Assembly: GCF_035581345.1 (NCBI RefSeq)
Contig: NZ_CP141608.1
Coordinates: 4,370,501 to 4,434,500 of the forward strand
DNA from: Pseudomonas sp. JQ170C
GTDB taxonomy: Bacteria > Pseudomonadota > Gammaproteobacteria > Pseudomonadales > Pseudomonadaceae
Direction of reading: 5' to 3'
Length of the DNA: 64,000 nucleotides
Numbering within the stretch: position 1 is the first letter of the stretch; each line of letters opens with the position of its first letter. The notes below the pieces were generated by a model that had not been told where the DNA came from, did not search any database, and saw only the letters and a program-made list of their open reading frames with translations. Position numbers and translations under genes: made by a program. Positions 48,028-57,060 of this stretch are shown here, one piece after another.

Positions 48028-50157
48028 ATGTCCCTGCCCCGCCCCCACCTGCCCTTGGGCCTGCTCGGCTTGAGCCTGGCCCTGCCCGTCTCGCACAGTC
48101 TGGCGCAGGACAGCATCACACTGGCGCCGGTGAAGGTGTCCGAGGTGTACAGCGAGGGTTACCAGGTTCATGACGCGTCGGTGACCGGTTTTGCACCCGC
48201 CCCCTTGCTGGATACTCCTGCGTCGGTTGCCGTGTTCAGCGAGCAATTGATCGTCGATCGCCAGGTACGCAAGCTCAGCGAACTCCTGCAAAGCGACGCC
48301 TCGGTGGGCGAAAGCTACGCGCCGATCGGCTACTACGAGAACTTCAACGTGCGCGGCTTCGAGCTCAATGCCGCCAGCAGTTACAAGATCAACGGCCAGA
48401 CCATCGCCGGTGAGCAGAACGTCGCGCTGGAGAACAAGCAGCAAGTGGAGTTGCTCAAGGGCTTGTCCGGCTTGCAAAGTGGCGTCGCCGAACCCGGGGG
48501 GCTGATCAACTACGTCACCAAGCGCCCTGAAGACATACGCTCGGTGACGGTGTCGAGCAACGAGCAAAGCGAGCGCTACATCGCCACCGACCTGGGTGGC
48601 TGGTTCGGCAGTGAGCGACAGTTCGGCCTGCTCGCCAACCTCGCCCATGAAGACATCCGCTCCTATGTCGATCATGCCGACGGCAAACGCGACTTCGCCG
48701 CCCTGGCCTTTGACTGGCAGATCAACCCCGATGCCCTGCTGCAACTGGATGCCGAGTACCAGCACCGTGAGCAGCGCTCGGTGCCGGGTTATCAACTGCT
48801 CGGCGGCAACAGCCTGCCCCACGACATCGACCCCCACGACCGCCTGGCCTACCAGCAATGGGCCAACCCGGTGAGCATCGACTCGCTGAACCTGGGCGGG
48901 CGCTTCGAGTACCGCTTCAACGACAGCTGGACCGGCACCCTCAGCGCCTCGCACAGCAAGGTCGTGATCGACGACTACAGCTCTTTTGCCTGGGGCTCCA
49001 GCGAAGGCGCGTTCTTCAGCAGTGCCGGTGACTATGACATCTACGACTACCGCAGCCCCGACGATAGCCGCCGCACCGACGAAGCACAGGCAGCCCTCGA
49101 TGGCCGCTTCGACGCGCTGGGACTGGGCCATGAGCTGACTGTGGGGGCCAGCGCCCAACGTCGCACCCTGGATCAGCGCCCGTATTTCAACGAATGGATC
49201 GGCAGCGGCAACATCTATGAAGAGACGCCGGTACTCGAGCCGTCCGACAAAACACCGGGCCACAGCAGCCGCCGCCTGGACAGCCGCCAGTACGGCTTGT
49301 TTGCCAGCGACCGGATCAGCTTCAACGAGCAGTGGCAAACGGTCCTGGGCGCACGCCTGGTGCGGCTGGATGAAAAAACCTTCGCTGAAGATGGCACCCC
49401 TGGTCGGCACACCCGCGATTATCAACTGCTGCCCAATGCCGCGCTGATCTACAAGCCGCGTGCGGATATCTCCCTGTACACCAGCTACAGCAAGGGGATC
49501 TCCACGGGCGGCACCGCACCGTGGTTTGCCAGCAACGCCGCCGAAATACTTGCCCCGACCCTGTCCCACCAGCTGGAAGTCGGCATCAAGCGCGACTGGC
49601 AACGCCTGAGCCTGAGCGCTGCCCTGTTCCAACTGCGCCAGGCTTATCAATATTCACAGCCGGACGGCGCAGGCAACTTCACCTACGTGCAACAAGGGCA
49701 ACAGAAAAACGTCGGCCTGGAGCTGGGCGCCAGCGGCTGGCTGACCGAGCGCCTGCAGATCAACGCCAGCGCTGCGGCCATCCGCGCGCGGGTAAAAAAC
49801 AGTGGTACGGCCGACTTTGAGGATCACCAGGCGATCAACGTGCCCAACTTCCGCGCCGCCGTGCAGGCCGACTACAGCCTGCCGATCCCAGGCCTGGCCC
49901 TGCTGGGCGGGGCACGCTACAGCGCCGGCAAATACGCCAACCAGGCCGGCACGGTAGAAGTCGGCAGCTACGCCGTGTTCGACCTGGGCAGCCGCTACAG
50001 CACGCGAATCGGAGGGTATGACACCGTGGTACGCCTGATGGTGGATAACGTGTTCGACAAACGCTACTGGCGAGACGCCGGGGAATACCTGGGGGATGGC
50101 TACCTGTTCCAGGGCGCGCCGAGAACGGCACGGGTGTCGGCGTCCGTAAGCTTCTGA
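48028..50157 (+). CDS. TonB-dependent siderophore receptor
   Basis: 709-aa outer-membrane beta-barrel receptor. Signal peptide MSLPRPHLPLGLLGLSLALP with cleavage after SLA, then a TonB-box-like segment (SITLAPVKVSEV), plug domain with FNVRGFELNAASSYKINGQ (in pieces) and LLKGLSGLQSGVAEPGGLINYVTKRP, and a C-terminal barrel ending in phenylalanine (VSASVSF), as outer-membrane proteins should. No N-terminal signalling extension, so it is not of the FpvA/FecA surface-signalling type. Substrate not inferable. It is the only TonB-type gene in the window apart from exbBD. Confidence 0.92.
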   Translation: MSLPRPHLPLGLLGLSLALPVSHSLAQDSITLAPVKVSEVYSEGYQVHDASVTGFAPAPLLDTPASVAVFSEQLIVDRQVRKLSELLQSDASVGESYAPIGYYENFNVRGFELNAASSYKINGQTIAGEQNVALENKQQVELLKGLSGLQSGVAEPGGLINYVTKRPEDIRSVTVSSNEQSERYIATDLGGWFGSERQFGLLANLAHEDIRSYVDHADGKRDFAALAFDWQINPDALLQLDAEYQHREQRSVPGYQLLGGNSLPHDIDPHDRLAYQQWANPVSIDSLNLGGRFEYRFNDSWTGTLSASHSKVVIDDYSSFAWGSSEGAFFSSAGDYDIYDYRSPDDSRRTDEAQAALDGRFDALGLGHELTVGASAQRRTLDQRPYFNEWIGSGNIYEETPVLEPSDKTPGHSSRRLDSRQYGLFASDRISFNEQWQTVLGARLVRLDEKTFAEDGTPGRHTRDYQLLPNAALIYKPRADISLYTSYSKGISTGGTAPWFASNAAEILAPTLSHQLEVGIKRDWQRLSLSAALFQLRQAYQYSQPDGAGNFTYVQQGQQKNVGLELGASGWLTERLQINASAAAIRARVKNSGTADFEDHQAINVPNFRAAVQADYSLPIPGLALLGGARYSAGKYANQAGTVEVGSYAVFDLGSRYSTRIGGYDTVVRLMVDNVFDKRYWRDAGEYLGDGYLFQGAPRTARVSASVSF

Positions 50158-50164
50158 CATTGCT

Positions 50165-50234
50165 GTAGGAGCGGGCTTGCCCCGCGATAGCGGTGTGTCA
50201 GACACATTGCATCGCGGGGCAAGCCCGCTCCTAC
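50165..50234. repeat. REPIN copy 3
   Basis: Inverted REP pair directly after the TonB-receptor stop: GTAGGAGCGGGCTTGCCCC at left and its complement at right (50217-50234). Same family as the copies at 21967 and 30799; the central spacer differs. Confidence 0.92.
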
Positions 50235-50249
50235 AACGTGAGCCAAAAC

Positions 50250-50286
50250 AAAAAGCCCCCGGTCTTTTCAGACCAGGGGCTTTTCT
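50250..50286 (-). terminator. Terminator after tRNA-Ser
   Basis: Stem AGCCCC-GGTC / GACC-GGGGCT with one mismatch, TTTTCA loop, and a T-run on both sides; on the minus strand it ends tRNA-Ser six bases after its 3' CCA. Confidence 0.85.
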
Positions 50287-50291
50287 AAAAG

Positions 50292-50381
50292 TGGCGGTGA
50301 AGAAGGGATTCGAACCCTTGATACAGTTTCCTGTATACACACTTTCCAGGCGTGCTCCTTCAACCGCTCGGACACTTCACC
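50292..50381 (-). tRNA. tRNA-Ser (GGA)
   Basis: 90-nt type II tRNA with a long variable arm and encoded CCA (50292-50294). Acceptor GGTGAAG/CTTCACC, anticodon loop GCCTGGAAAGT with anticodon GGA, variable arm TATACAG..CTGTATC, T-arm AGGGTTCGAATCCCT. Confidence 0.96.
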
Positions 50382-50418
50382 GGGTATCTTCAGGCCGTTC
50401 AGCCCGTCGAGGTGCGCT

Positions 50419-50447
50419 AATGTAGTCGAAAGTGATTCGCTTGGCAA
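50419..50447 (-). promoter_or_regulatory. Promoter of tRNA-Ser
   Basis: On the minus strand -35 TTGCCA (50442-50447), 17-base spacer and -10 TACATT (50419-50424), followed by a GC-rich discriminator. The rest of the 288-base gap to 50670 shows nothing I can name. Confidence 0.7.
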
Positions 50448-50669
50448 AGGTTTTTTTCAGAATATTCATGCGCTTAAGCCTGATAACGAAAAAGGCCGGG
50501 GGCGATGGCATAGCCGCCAATCTCTGGCGTGCTTCGGCAACCCTTCCCTTGGCTCCCCCGCAGGCCAAGGCAAGCGGCAGCAACGCTGACCGGCCAGTCA
50601 GTCACGGCGCTTTACCTCGCTGCCCGGCCTGAGTAACGTCTGCCCCACTCCCCTTTTAGGAACCCTGTC

Positions 50670-51359
50670 ATGAGTGAGCTGATTTCCTACCACCTTGAAG
50701 ACGGTATCGCGACCCTGACCCTCAACAATGGCAAGGTCAACGCCATCTCGCCTGACGTCATTGCCGCCTTCAATGGCGCCCTGGACCAGGCTGTGCAAGA
50801 TCGCGCGGTGGTGATTATCACCGGCCAGCCCGGCATTCTCTCCGGCGGCTATGACCTCAAGGTAATGACCGCCGGCCCCAAGGAAGCTGTCAGTCTGGTG
50901 ACCGCAGGCTCGACCCTGGCCCGGCGCATGCTCTCGCACCCCTTCCCGATCATCGTCGCCTGCCCGGGTCATGCCGTGGCCAAAGGAGCTTTCCTGCTGC
51001 TGTCGGCCGATTACCGGATCGGCGTCGAAGGCCCATTCAGCATTGGCCTGAACGAAGTGCAGATTGGCATGACCATGCACCACGCCGGTATCGAGCTTGC
51101 CCGTGACCGCCTGCGTCGCTCGGCCTTCCACCGCTCGGTCATCAACGCCGAGATGTTCGACCCGATCAGCGCCGTGGATGCCGGGTTCCTCGACAAGGTG
51201 GTGCCTGCCGAGCAACTGCAGGAAACTGCCCTGAACGCTGCGCGCCAGTTGAAGAAGATCAACATGAACGCGCACAAGCACACCAAACTCAAGGTGCGCA
51301 AAGCGCTGCTCGACAGCCTCGACGACGCAATCATCCGCGACCAGGAACACATGGGGTAA
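50670..51359 (+). CDS. Crotonase-family enoyl-CoA hydratase
   Basis: 229-aa crotonase-fold enzyme. The first oxyanion-hole segment appears as ILSGGYDLKVMT and the second as GHAVAKGAFLLLSADYRIGVEG, where typical hydratases have a Glu pair; only one matching acidic residue is obvious, so hydratase activity is likely but isomerase or hydrolase activity is possible. No neighbour suggests a pathway; it is a single gene followed by plsC after 124 bases. Confidence 0.85.
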   Translation: MSELISYHLEDGIATLTLNNGKVNAISPDVIAAFNGALDQAVQDRAVVIITGQPGILSGGYDLKVMTAGPKEAVSLVTAGSTLARRMLSHPFPIIVACPGHAVAKGAFLLLSADYRIGVEGPFSIGLNEVQIGMTMHHAGIELARDRLRRSAFHRSVINAEMFDPISAVDAGFLDKVVPAEQLQETALNAARQLKKINMNAHKHTKLKVRKALLDSLDDAIIRDQEHMG

Positions 51360-51483
51360 TCCCCCCTACCAAGGCCTGATTGCATAAAGTTACGTAATCA
51401 GGCCGTTACGACCTCATTGAGCGTTTGCCCGCGCAAGTGCACACCCGTACACTGCGCCGCGTTTGCCTGGTGTGAGTCGTAAA

Positions 51484-52206
51484 ATGCTTTTTCTTGTACG
51501 CATGCTCCTGTTGGGGCTGCACTTTGTTGTCATCGGAATTGTCGGTGTACTGATTGGCCTGTGCCGGCCATTCAACCCGGATAACAGCCGTATCTATGCG
51601 CGCCTGTACGGGCTGCCCGCCACCTGGCTGATGCACCTTGATGTCAAGGCCGAGGTCGGCCCGCTGTTCGACCAACCGCCTGGCTGCGTGATCATTGCCA
51701 ACCACCAATCCAACCATGACCTGTTCGTGCTCGGTCACGTGGTGCCGCCACGCACCGTGTGCATCGGGAAAAAAAGCCTGAAATGGGTTCCCCTGTTCGG
51801 CCAATTGTTCTGGCTGGGCGGCAATGTGCTGATCGACCGCGGCAACGCCTACCAGGCTCGCCGCGCCATGCAGACCACCACCCGCACCTTGTGCGAGAAC
51901 AACACCTCGATCTGGGTATTCCCCGAAGGCACCCGCAACGCCGGCGATCAGTTGATCCCGTTCAAGAAAGGCGCCTTCCACATGGCCGTGGAGGCCGGTG
52001 TGCCGATCGTGCCGGTGTGTGTCAGCCGCTATGCCCGACGCCTGAGCCTGAACAGCTGGCGCCGCAGCACAGTCATCATCCGCTCCCTGCCCCCCATTGC
52101 CACCAGCGGCCTGACCCAGCAGGACGTGCCGGCCCTGGCCGAGCAATGCCGGATTCAGATGCAGCGCTGCATCGACCTGATGGAGGCTGAATTGCAACAG
52201 GCCTGA
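51484..52206 (+). CDS. plsC: 1-acyl-sn-glycerol-3-phosphate acyltransferase
   Basis: 240-aa inner-membrane acyltransferase that adds the second fatty acid to lysophosphatidic acid. Start ATG at 51484. N-terminal membrane helix (1-27), catalytic NHQSNHD (HX4D), FPEGTRN in motif III and VPIVPVCVSRYA in motif IV are all intact. Paralogues are usual in pseudomonads, so it may be one of two or more PlsC enzymes. Followed 66 bases later by the CorA gene. Confidence 0.94.
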   Translation: MLFLVRMLLLGLHFVVIGIVGVLIGLCRPFNPDNSRIYARLYGLPATWLMHLDVKAEVGPLFDQPPGCVIIANHQSNHDLFVLGHVVPPRTVCIGKKSLKWVPLFGQLFWLGGNVLIDRGNAYQARRAMQTTTRTLCENNTSIWVFPEGTRNAGDQLIPFKKGAFHMAVEAGVPIVPVCVSRYARRLSLNSWRRSTVIIRSLPPIATSGLTQQDVPALAEQCRIQMQRCIDLMEAELQQA

Positions 52207-52271
52207 GTGGTTGCTCAATTCTGTGTGGCAGACCAAGCTACTGGCACGAAAATCAGAAGAAGCGAACCACC

Positions 52272-53243
52272 ATGGGACGAGTCGTTGCGGCGGCGGTGTA
52301 CAGCGCCGGCAGAAAGGTCACCAACATCAGCATCGATGAAGGCAGTCAGTGGGCGAGTAAACCTGGGCATTTCGTCTGGATCGGGCTGGAAGAGCCCAAT
52401 GCCCAGGAGCTGGCCAACCTGCAATGCCAGTTCAACCTGCATGAACTGGCCATCGAGGATGCGCTGGAGAAGCACAGCCGGCCCAAGCTCGAGACCTTTG
52501 GCGATGCGCTGTTCATCGTCACCTACTCGCCGGTTCGCCACGAAGGCAAGCTGGAGTTCATCGAGACCCACATCTTCGCCGGCAATGGCTACATCATCAC
52601 CTGCCGCAATGGCCACTCAAAATCCTACGCCCTGGTGCGCCAGCGCTGCGAAGCACGGCCGCTATTGCTGGAGCATGGCGAGGACTTCGTGCTCTACGCC
52701 CTGCTCGACTTCGTCACCGAGAACTATCAACCGATCGGCGAAGCCATCCACGGCGAAATCGAAGAGCTGGAGCAAAACGTACTGAGCAACTCGCTCCAGG
52801 AAGAAGACATCCGCCGCCTGCACAGCCTGCGCCGCGACATCCTGCGCCTGCGCCGCTATGTGGCGCCCATGGTTGAAGTCAGCGAAGAATTGCAGCGCCT
52901 GACCTTCCCCTTCATCGACAAGAACATGCGCCCGTATTTTCGCGATGTGCAGATTCACGTCACCCGCCAGATGGAAGACCTGTCCGGAATCCGTGACATC
53001 GCCAGCCAGACCATCGAGATCGGCATGCTGCTGGAGTCGTCACGCCAGAGCATCGTGCAACGCAAGTTCGCCGCCTGGGCGGCGATCCTGGCATTTCCCA
53101 CGGCAGTGGCGGGCATCTACGGGATGAACTTTCAGAACATGCCGGAACTGAGCTGGCATTACGGCTATTTCGCCGTACTGGGTGGGATCGCCGTGGGCTG
53201 CACGGCGTTGTTTGCCAGTTTCAAGCGGTCCGGCTGGCTGTAA
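52272..53243 (+). CDS. corA: CorA-family magnesium/cobalt transporter
   Basis: 323-aa divalent-cation channel. Large N-terminal cytoplasmic domain, long helix (about 190-270), then two C-terminal transmembrane helices; the pore signature GMN occurs in GIYGMNFQNMPELSW at about residue 285. It ends in a basic tail (KRSGWL). Convergent with the amidotransferase gene, whose stop is ten bases away. Confidence 0.95.
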   Translation: MGRVVAAAVYSAGRKVTNISIDEGSQWASKPGHFVWIGLEEPNAQELANLQCQFNLHELAIEDALEKHSRPKLETFGDALFIVTYSPVRHEGKLEFIETHIFAGNGYIITCRNGHSKSYALVRQRCEARPLLLEHGEDFVLYALLDFVTENYQPIGEAIHGEIEELEQNVLSNSLQEEDIRRLHSLRRDILRLRRYVAPMVEVSEELQRLTFPFIDKNMRPYFRDVQIHVTRQMEDLSGIRDIASQTIEIGMLLESSRQSIVQRKFAAWAAILAFPTAVAGIYGMNFQNMPELSWHYGYFAVLGGIAVGCTALFASFKRSGWL

Positions 53244-53252
53244 CGAACAACC

Positions 53253-53981
53253 TCAGGCCGACGTGCCCTGAGGCTTGTGTGCCACGAAACGCATCATCCA
53301 TTCGGCGACCGTGCTGCCCTGATGCTCGTGCGCCAGGCTGTCGATACCTTTGCGGTACACCTCCTGGCCGAGGTTGTCCTGGCGCAGCTCCAGCAACGCA
53401 CGGGAATAGTCGTGGATAAACTCCGGGTGCCCCTGGAAACACAGCACCTGGTCGCCGATGTGATAGGCAGCATTCGGGCAGAAATCGCTGGAAGCAATCA
53501 CGGTGGCGTTTTCCGGCAGGCGGGTCACCTGGTCCTGGTGGCTGATCAACAGGGTCAATTCTTCGACTTGCGGGCTCATCCACGGCGCCTTGGCGTTCAT
53601 CACATAGCGGTGGATGCCCACGCCCCAGCCCTGGGTGGCACGCTCGCTCTTGCCGCCCAGCAGCAGCGCCAGCAACTGATGGCCGAAACACACGCCCAGC
53701 AACTTGTCGCCGCGCTGGTAGCGATCGAGCAGGAACGTCTTGAGTTTTTCGATCCAGGGATCATCACCGAACGAGTCGGCCTTGCTGCCAGTCACCAGGT
53801 AGGCATCAAATACCTGGTCATCATCCGGGTATTCGCCGTTCAACACGTTATAGACGCGAAACTCTGCGGCGATCGGCTGGCGGGTGAACAGTTGCTCGAA
53901 CATCCGTCCGTAGCCCTGATACTGATCGACCAGCTCGGGTCGCAGGACGTCGGTTTCCAGGATGCAGATGCGTAACGACAT
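53253..53981 (-). CDS. Glutamine amidotransferase class I (GuaA/YfeJ-like)
   Basis: 242-aa cytoplasmic protein. Start ATG at 53981 (MSLRICILETDVLRPEL); a longer frame is not conserved. Catalytic Cys98 sits in LLGVCFGHQLLALLLGG, and the His/Glu of the triad in CFQGHPEFIHDYSR, so a class I glutaminase is predicted. No synthetase domain is fused, so it probably serves a partner enzyme or acts as gamma-glutamyl hydrolase-like enzyme (as in PuuD relatives). Confidence 0.9.
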   Translation of the reverse strand: MSLRICILETDVLRPELVDQYQGYGRMFEQLFTRQPIAAEFRVYNVLNGEYPDDDQVFDAYLVTGSKADSFGDDPWIEKLKTFLLDRYQRGDKLLGVCFGHQLLALLLGGKSERATQGWGVGIHRYVMNAKAPWMSPQVEELTLLISHQDQVTRLPENATVIASSDFCPNAAYHIGDQVLCFQGHPEFIHDYSRALLELRQDNLGQEVYRKGIDSLAHEHQGSTVAEWMMRFVAHKPQGTSA

Positions 53982-54344
53982 AGATTTAGTCCTGAACGAC
54001 AAAAGGCGGGATTGCCCCCTAGAGCCTGCCCCGAATAAGGCCTGCAAGCAAGTAGGATGCACTGACGAACGGTCACCTGTGGTGGATCCAGGCGCTGAAT
54101 GCTCGAAAGCGTCTAGCAAGGGGAAATGTTGTCAGATGGCACTTGGCCTCATAGCCAAAAAACACAGTAATGAATAGAAACATACGAAAGCGTTCTAAAA
54201 CATCACTGACGTTGACCCTAAGGTTAGTTGTATACCCATTAGCAAAGGTTCGCGTCTGGACGTCAAACCGCGTTACCCGTTTGCCGGATCGACGACAAGG
54301 AAGCCATTGGGCACTCAGGAATAACAACAAGAAGGCGGTCAGCC

Positions 54345-54440
54345 ATGTTCAAACAATCCAAAGTACGTCAAGCCGGGCTCATTCTCTTCGCCACAACATT
54401 GCTGTTGATTCTGCCGAACCTGTCACGCCTGTTCGGCTGA
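54345..54440 (+). CDS. 31-residue single-helix membrane peptide
   Basis: Small ORF MFKQSKVRQAGLILFATTLL (first 20 residues) with a predicted helix at residues 10-27 and basic N terminus, so N-in orientation is likely. An AGAAGG ribosome site lies nine bases upstream. The stop is 66 bases before the cytochrome start, on the same strand, so they may be co-transcribed. It is short, and only the composition and ribosome site support it. The 363 bases before it (53982-54344) hold no gene I can support. Confidence 0.55.
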   Translation: MFKQSKVRQAGLILFATTLLLILPNLSRLFG

Positions 54441-54505
54441 CCTCTCTCTGGCCTTATGCGATGGCGCACAGGTACTCTGCCAGCCCTGATGGTTGGAGTC
54501 TGCCC

Positions 54506-55309
54506 ATGCGCCACTGCCTCACCCTGCTGTTGACCTTGCTCTGCCTGCCCCTGCAGGCGGCTCAACTGTCCCTGGAACTGGGCACTGTCAGCCGTCAGTG
54601 GCAAAGCGCCGAGCTGCTTGCCCATCCGCAGGCGCAAACTATCGAGATCCCGGACGATGTGTCCTACAAGAAAACCATGCACTACCGCGCCGTCCCCCTG
54701 GCGGTACTGCTGGAAGGCATAGCCCCCGACGATCACCTGCAAGCGGTGGCCGATGACGGCTTTGCCGCCGAGATGCCCGCCGCGCCCCTGCTCAAGAAAG
54801 GCCCCGCACGCGCCTGGCTGGCCATTGAGGACCCTGCCCATCCTTGGCCTCCGCTGGGCCAGGACAAACCCAGTGCCGGTCCGTTCTATCTGGTCTGGAC
54901 TCAACCGCAAGCCGGACGTATCAGCCCGGAACAATGGCCCTTCCAGGTGGCCAGCATTCGCCGCCTGGCGCCGGTGGCCGAACGCTTCCCCGCGTTGCTG
55001 CCTGCAGCCGACCTGGCCAGTGGCGACCCCATCAACCTGGGGTTCACCCTGTTCCAGAAGAACTGCCTGGCCTGCCACCGCCTCAATGGCGCCGGCGATG
55101 CGCAGTTTGGCCCCGACCTCAATGTGCCCCACAATCCCACCGAATACTTCCAGCCAACTTTCCTTCGCCGTTACATCCGCGACCCGCAAAGCCTGCGTCA
55201 ATGGCCACAAGCCAAGATGCCCGGCTTCAGCAGCGCGGTGCTCAGCGACCCGGAACTGGATGCACTGCTGGCCTATCTTTCGCACATGGCCACCCGCAAA
55301 CACCCCTGA
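54506..55309 (+). CDS. c-type cytochrome with sulfite-oxidase-like N-terminal domain
   Basis: 267-aa periplasmic protein. Start ATG at 54506, with TGGAG upstream; the frame is open farther back but lacks conservation. Signal peptide about residues 1-18 (CLTLLLTLLCLPLQAAQ). Residues 20-160 resemble the molybdopterin-oxidoreductase (SUOX-like) fold: YRAVPLAVLLEGI, DGFAAEMPAAPLLKKG, GPFYLVWTQP. The C-terminal 90 residues are a cytochrome c domain with CLACH heme-binding site and a late Met ligand (QAKMPGFSS). The combination suggests electron transfer from a substrate oxidised at the SUOX-like domain, though cofactor residues are not proven. Confidence 0.85.
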   Translation: MRHCLTLLLTLLCLPLQAAQLSLELGTVSRQWQSAELLAHPQAQTIEIPDDVSYKKTMHYRAVPLAVLLEGIAPDDHLQAVADDGFAAEMPAAPLLKKGPARAWLAIEDPAHPWPPLGQDKPSAGPFYLVWTQPQAGRISPEQWPFQVASIRRLAPVAERFPALLPAADLASGDPINLGFTLFQKNCLACHRLNGAGDAQFGPDLNVPHNPTEYFQPTFLRRYIRDPQSLRQWPQAKMPGFSSAVLSDPELDALLAYLSHMATRKHP

Positions 55310-55312
55310 CCT

Positions 55313-56110
55313 CTATTGCTGCTGAGCTTTAAAGCCGGGCGTGACCAACACCTTGGCATGCATCTGCTCGAAGCCGCCGCCCCGACGCATGCCGCGCACC
55401 GGGCAGGCATCCAGGTAATCCAGGCCCACCGCAAGCTTCAGGTGACGCTCGGGGCGGTCCAGCTGGTTTGTCACATCGAAGCTGTACCAGGCGTCATCGA
55501 GCCAGGCCTCGGCCCAGGCATGACTGGCCATCTGCTGGCTGTCACTGTCGAACAGGTAACCCGAAACGTAACGCGCCGGTACGCCCAGGCTGCGCACACA
55601 CGCCAGAAAGGCATGGGTATGGTCCTGGCACACACCGGAACCGGCGGCGAAAGCCTGGGCAGCACTGGTATCTACCGCCGTGGTGCCAGGGCGATACGCC
55701 ATGCGCTGGTTCAACGCATTCATCAATTCGATCAGTGCCGAGCGGTCCCGGCGCTTGCGGCATTGCTGGCTGGCAAAGGCGCGCATGGCTTCATCGGCCT
55801 CGGTCAATCGGGTAAAGCGCAAGAACGGCAATGGTGACTGCGCTTCATGCTCGGCTTCACGGCTCTCGTCGATTTCCACCAGGCCGCGGGCACCGATGAT
55901 CAGGTCCGAGTGCGGCTCGTCCAGACTCAAGACGTGGAGGATGTTACCGAACGGGTCCAGCTGTGCCCGCACCGGGCGCGGCAGGTCTAGCTGCCAGGCG
56001 AGAACCTGTTGGCGCTCGCTGTCGTGGGGCGTCAGGCGCAGGTACTGGATACTGGCCCGAACCTGGTCCTCATAGTGATAGGCAGTTTCGTGGCTAATGG
56101 TCAGTCTCAT
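55313..56110 (-). CDS. Transglutaminase-like cysteine protease family protein
   Basis: 265-aa protein of the transglutaminase-like (DUF/COG1305) family. Start ATG at 56110, ATGA overlap with alpha-E. N-terminal bacterial transglutaminase extension (MRLTISHETAYHYEDQV), catalytic triad Cys161 (GSGVCQDHTHAF), His197 (SHAWAEAW) and Asp212 (FDVTN). It is the last gene of the ATP-grasp/alpha-E operon, described by others as a predicted peptide modification or tagging module. Substrate unknown. No signal peptide, so cytoplasmic. Confidence 0.9.
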   Translation of the reverse strand: MRLTISHETAYHYEDQVRASIQYLRLTPHDSERQQVLAWQLDLPRPVRAQLDPFGNILHVLSLDEPHSDLIIGARGLVEIDESREAEHEAQSPLPFLRFTRLTEADEAMRAFASQQCRKRRDRSALIELMNALNQRMAYRPGTTAVDTSAAQAFAAGSGVCQDHTHAFLACVRSLGVPARYVSGYLFDSDSQQMASHAWAEAWLDDAWYSFDVTNQLDRPERHLKLAVGLDYLDACPVRGMRRGGGFEQMHAKVLVTPGFKAQQQ

Positions 56111-57057
56111 ACGGCCTCCAGGTACGCGCTTTGAATGGCATTGCCCAACTGGCGCACCAGTGGGATGTAATGGGTCAGCCAGGGGTGCAGGCCTTCGGCA
56201 AGGATCTCGTCGATCCCGGTGTAGCGCAGGCGCGCATCGACTTCGGCTGCCAGGCGCTGCGCGGCACGGCCGTTGCTGCCCGGCAGGCTGGCCAGGATCA
56301 GGTCGATTTCTTCGGTGCAGGCACGCAGCGAGCGCGGCACATCGGCGCGCAGCAACAACAGTTCGGCCACATGCCGTGCCGCGGGCGCATCGCGATAAAT
56401 CTCGGTGTAAGCCTCGAATGAAGACAGCGCCCGCAACAAGGCACTCCACTGGTAATAGCCCCGGGCGGAACTGTCGCTGACCGCCTCGGCCTCCTCGCCA
56501 AGCATCTCGTAGCGGGCGTCCAGCAGGCGCAGGGTGTTGTCGGCGCGCTCAATGAAGGTGCCCAGGCGGATGAAGCGGAACGCATCGTTGCGCATGATCG
56601 TGCCGTAGGTGGCACCGCGGAACAGGTGGGAGCGCTCCTTGATCCATTCGCAGAAACGGCTCATGCCGTACCGGCCAAGGCCCTGCTCGGCAATACCGCG
56701 AATCTCGAGCCAGGTGGCGTTGATGTTTTCCCACATGTCGGCGGTGATCCGCCCCCGTACCGCATGGGCACTGGCGCGGGCCGCGCCCAGGCAGCTGTAG
56801 ATACTGGCCGGGTTGTCCGGGTCCAGGGCGAAGAAGTGCAGCAGGCGTTCGGCGTGCAACTGGCCATGGCGTTCCAGATAGTCGTCCAGCGTGCCGGTGA
56901 TCAACAACGGCATGGCCACTTCATCCAGGCCGTCGCCCCGGCCGTCCTGGGGCATCAGCGACAGCGAATAGCTGACATCGAGCATGCGCGCGAGGTTTTC
57001 CGCCCGCTCCAGGTAACGCGACATCCAGTACAAATCAGAGGCAGTTCTACTCAACAT
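56107..57057 (-). CDS. Alpha-E domain protein (DUF403)
   Basis: 316-aa all-helical protein of the alpha-E family. The conserved N terminus MLSRTASDLYWMSRYLERAENLARMLDV (read in parts), ENINATWLEIRGIA and FIRLGTFIERADNTLRLLDARYE are typical. Biochemical function is not known; it always occurs with the circularly permuted ATP-grasp protein, sometimes as a fusion. ATG starts three bases after the ATP-grasp stop and it overlaps the transglutaminase gene by four. Confidence 0.92.
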   Translation of the reverse strand: MLSRTASDLYWMSRYLERAENLARMLDVSYSLSLMPQDGRGDGLDEVAMPLLITGTLDDYLERHGQLHAERLLHFFALDPDNPASIYSCLGAARASAHAVRGRITADMWENINATWLEIRGIAEQGLGRYGMSRFCEWIKERSHLFRGATYGTIMRNDAFRFIRLGTFIERADNTLRLLDARYEMLGEEAEAVSDSSARGYYQWSALLRALSSFEAYTEIYRDAPAARHVAELLLLRADVPRSLRACTEEIDLILASLPGSNGRAAQRLAAEVDARLRYTGIDEILAEGLHPWLTHYIPLVRQLGNAIQSAYLEAV

Positions 57058-57060
57058 GAC

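Noticed and set aside
47965..49650. 561-codon open frame opposite the TonB-dependent receptor
   Set aside because: Low-complexity antisense translation; the receptor on the plus strand has a signal peptide and a barrel end.
54213..54245. MerR-type operator (TTGACCCTAAGG...) upstream of the 31-residue ORF
   Set aside because: The dyad is not symmetrical and no -10 stands at 19-20 bases.
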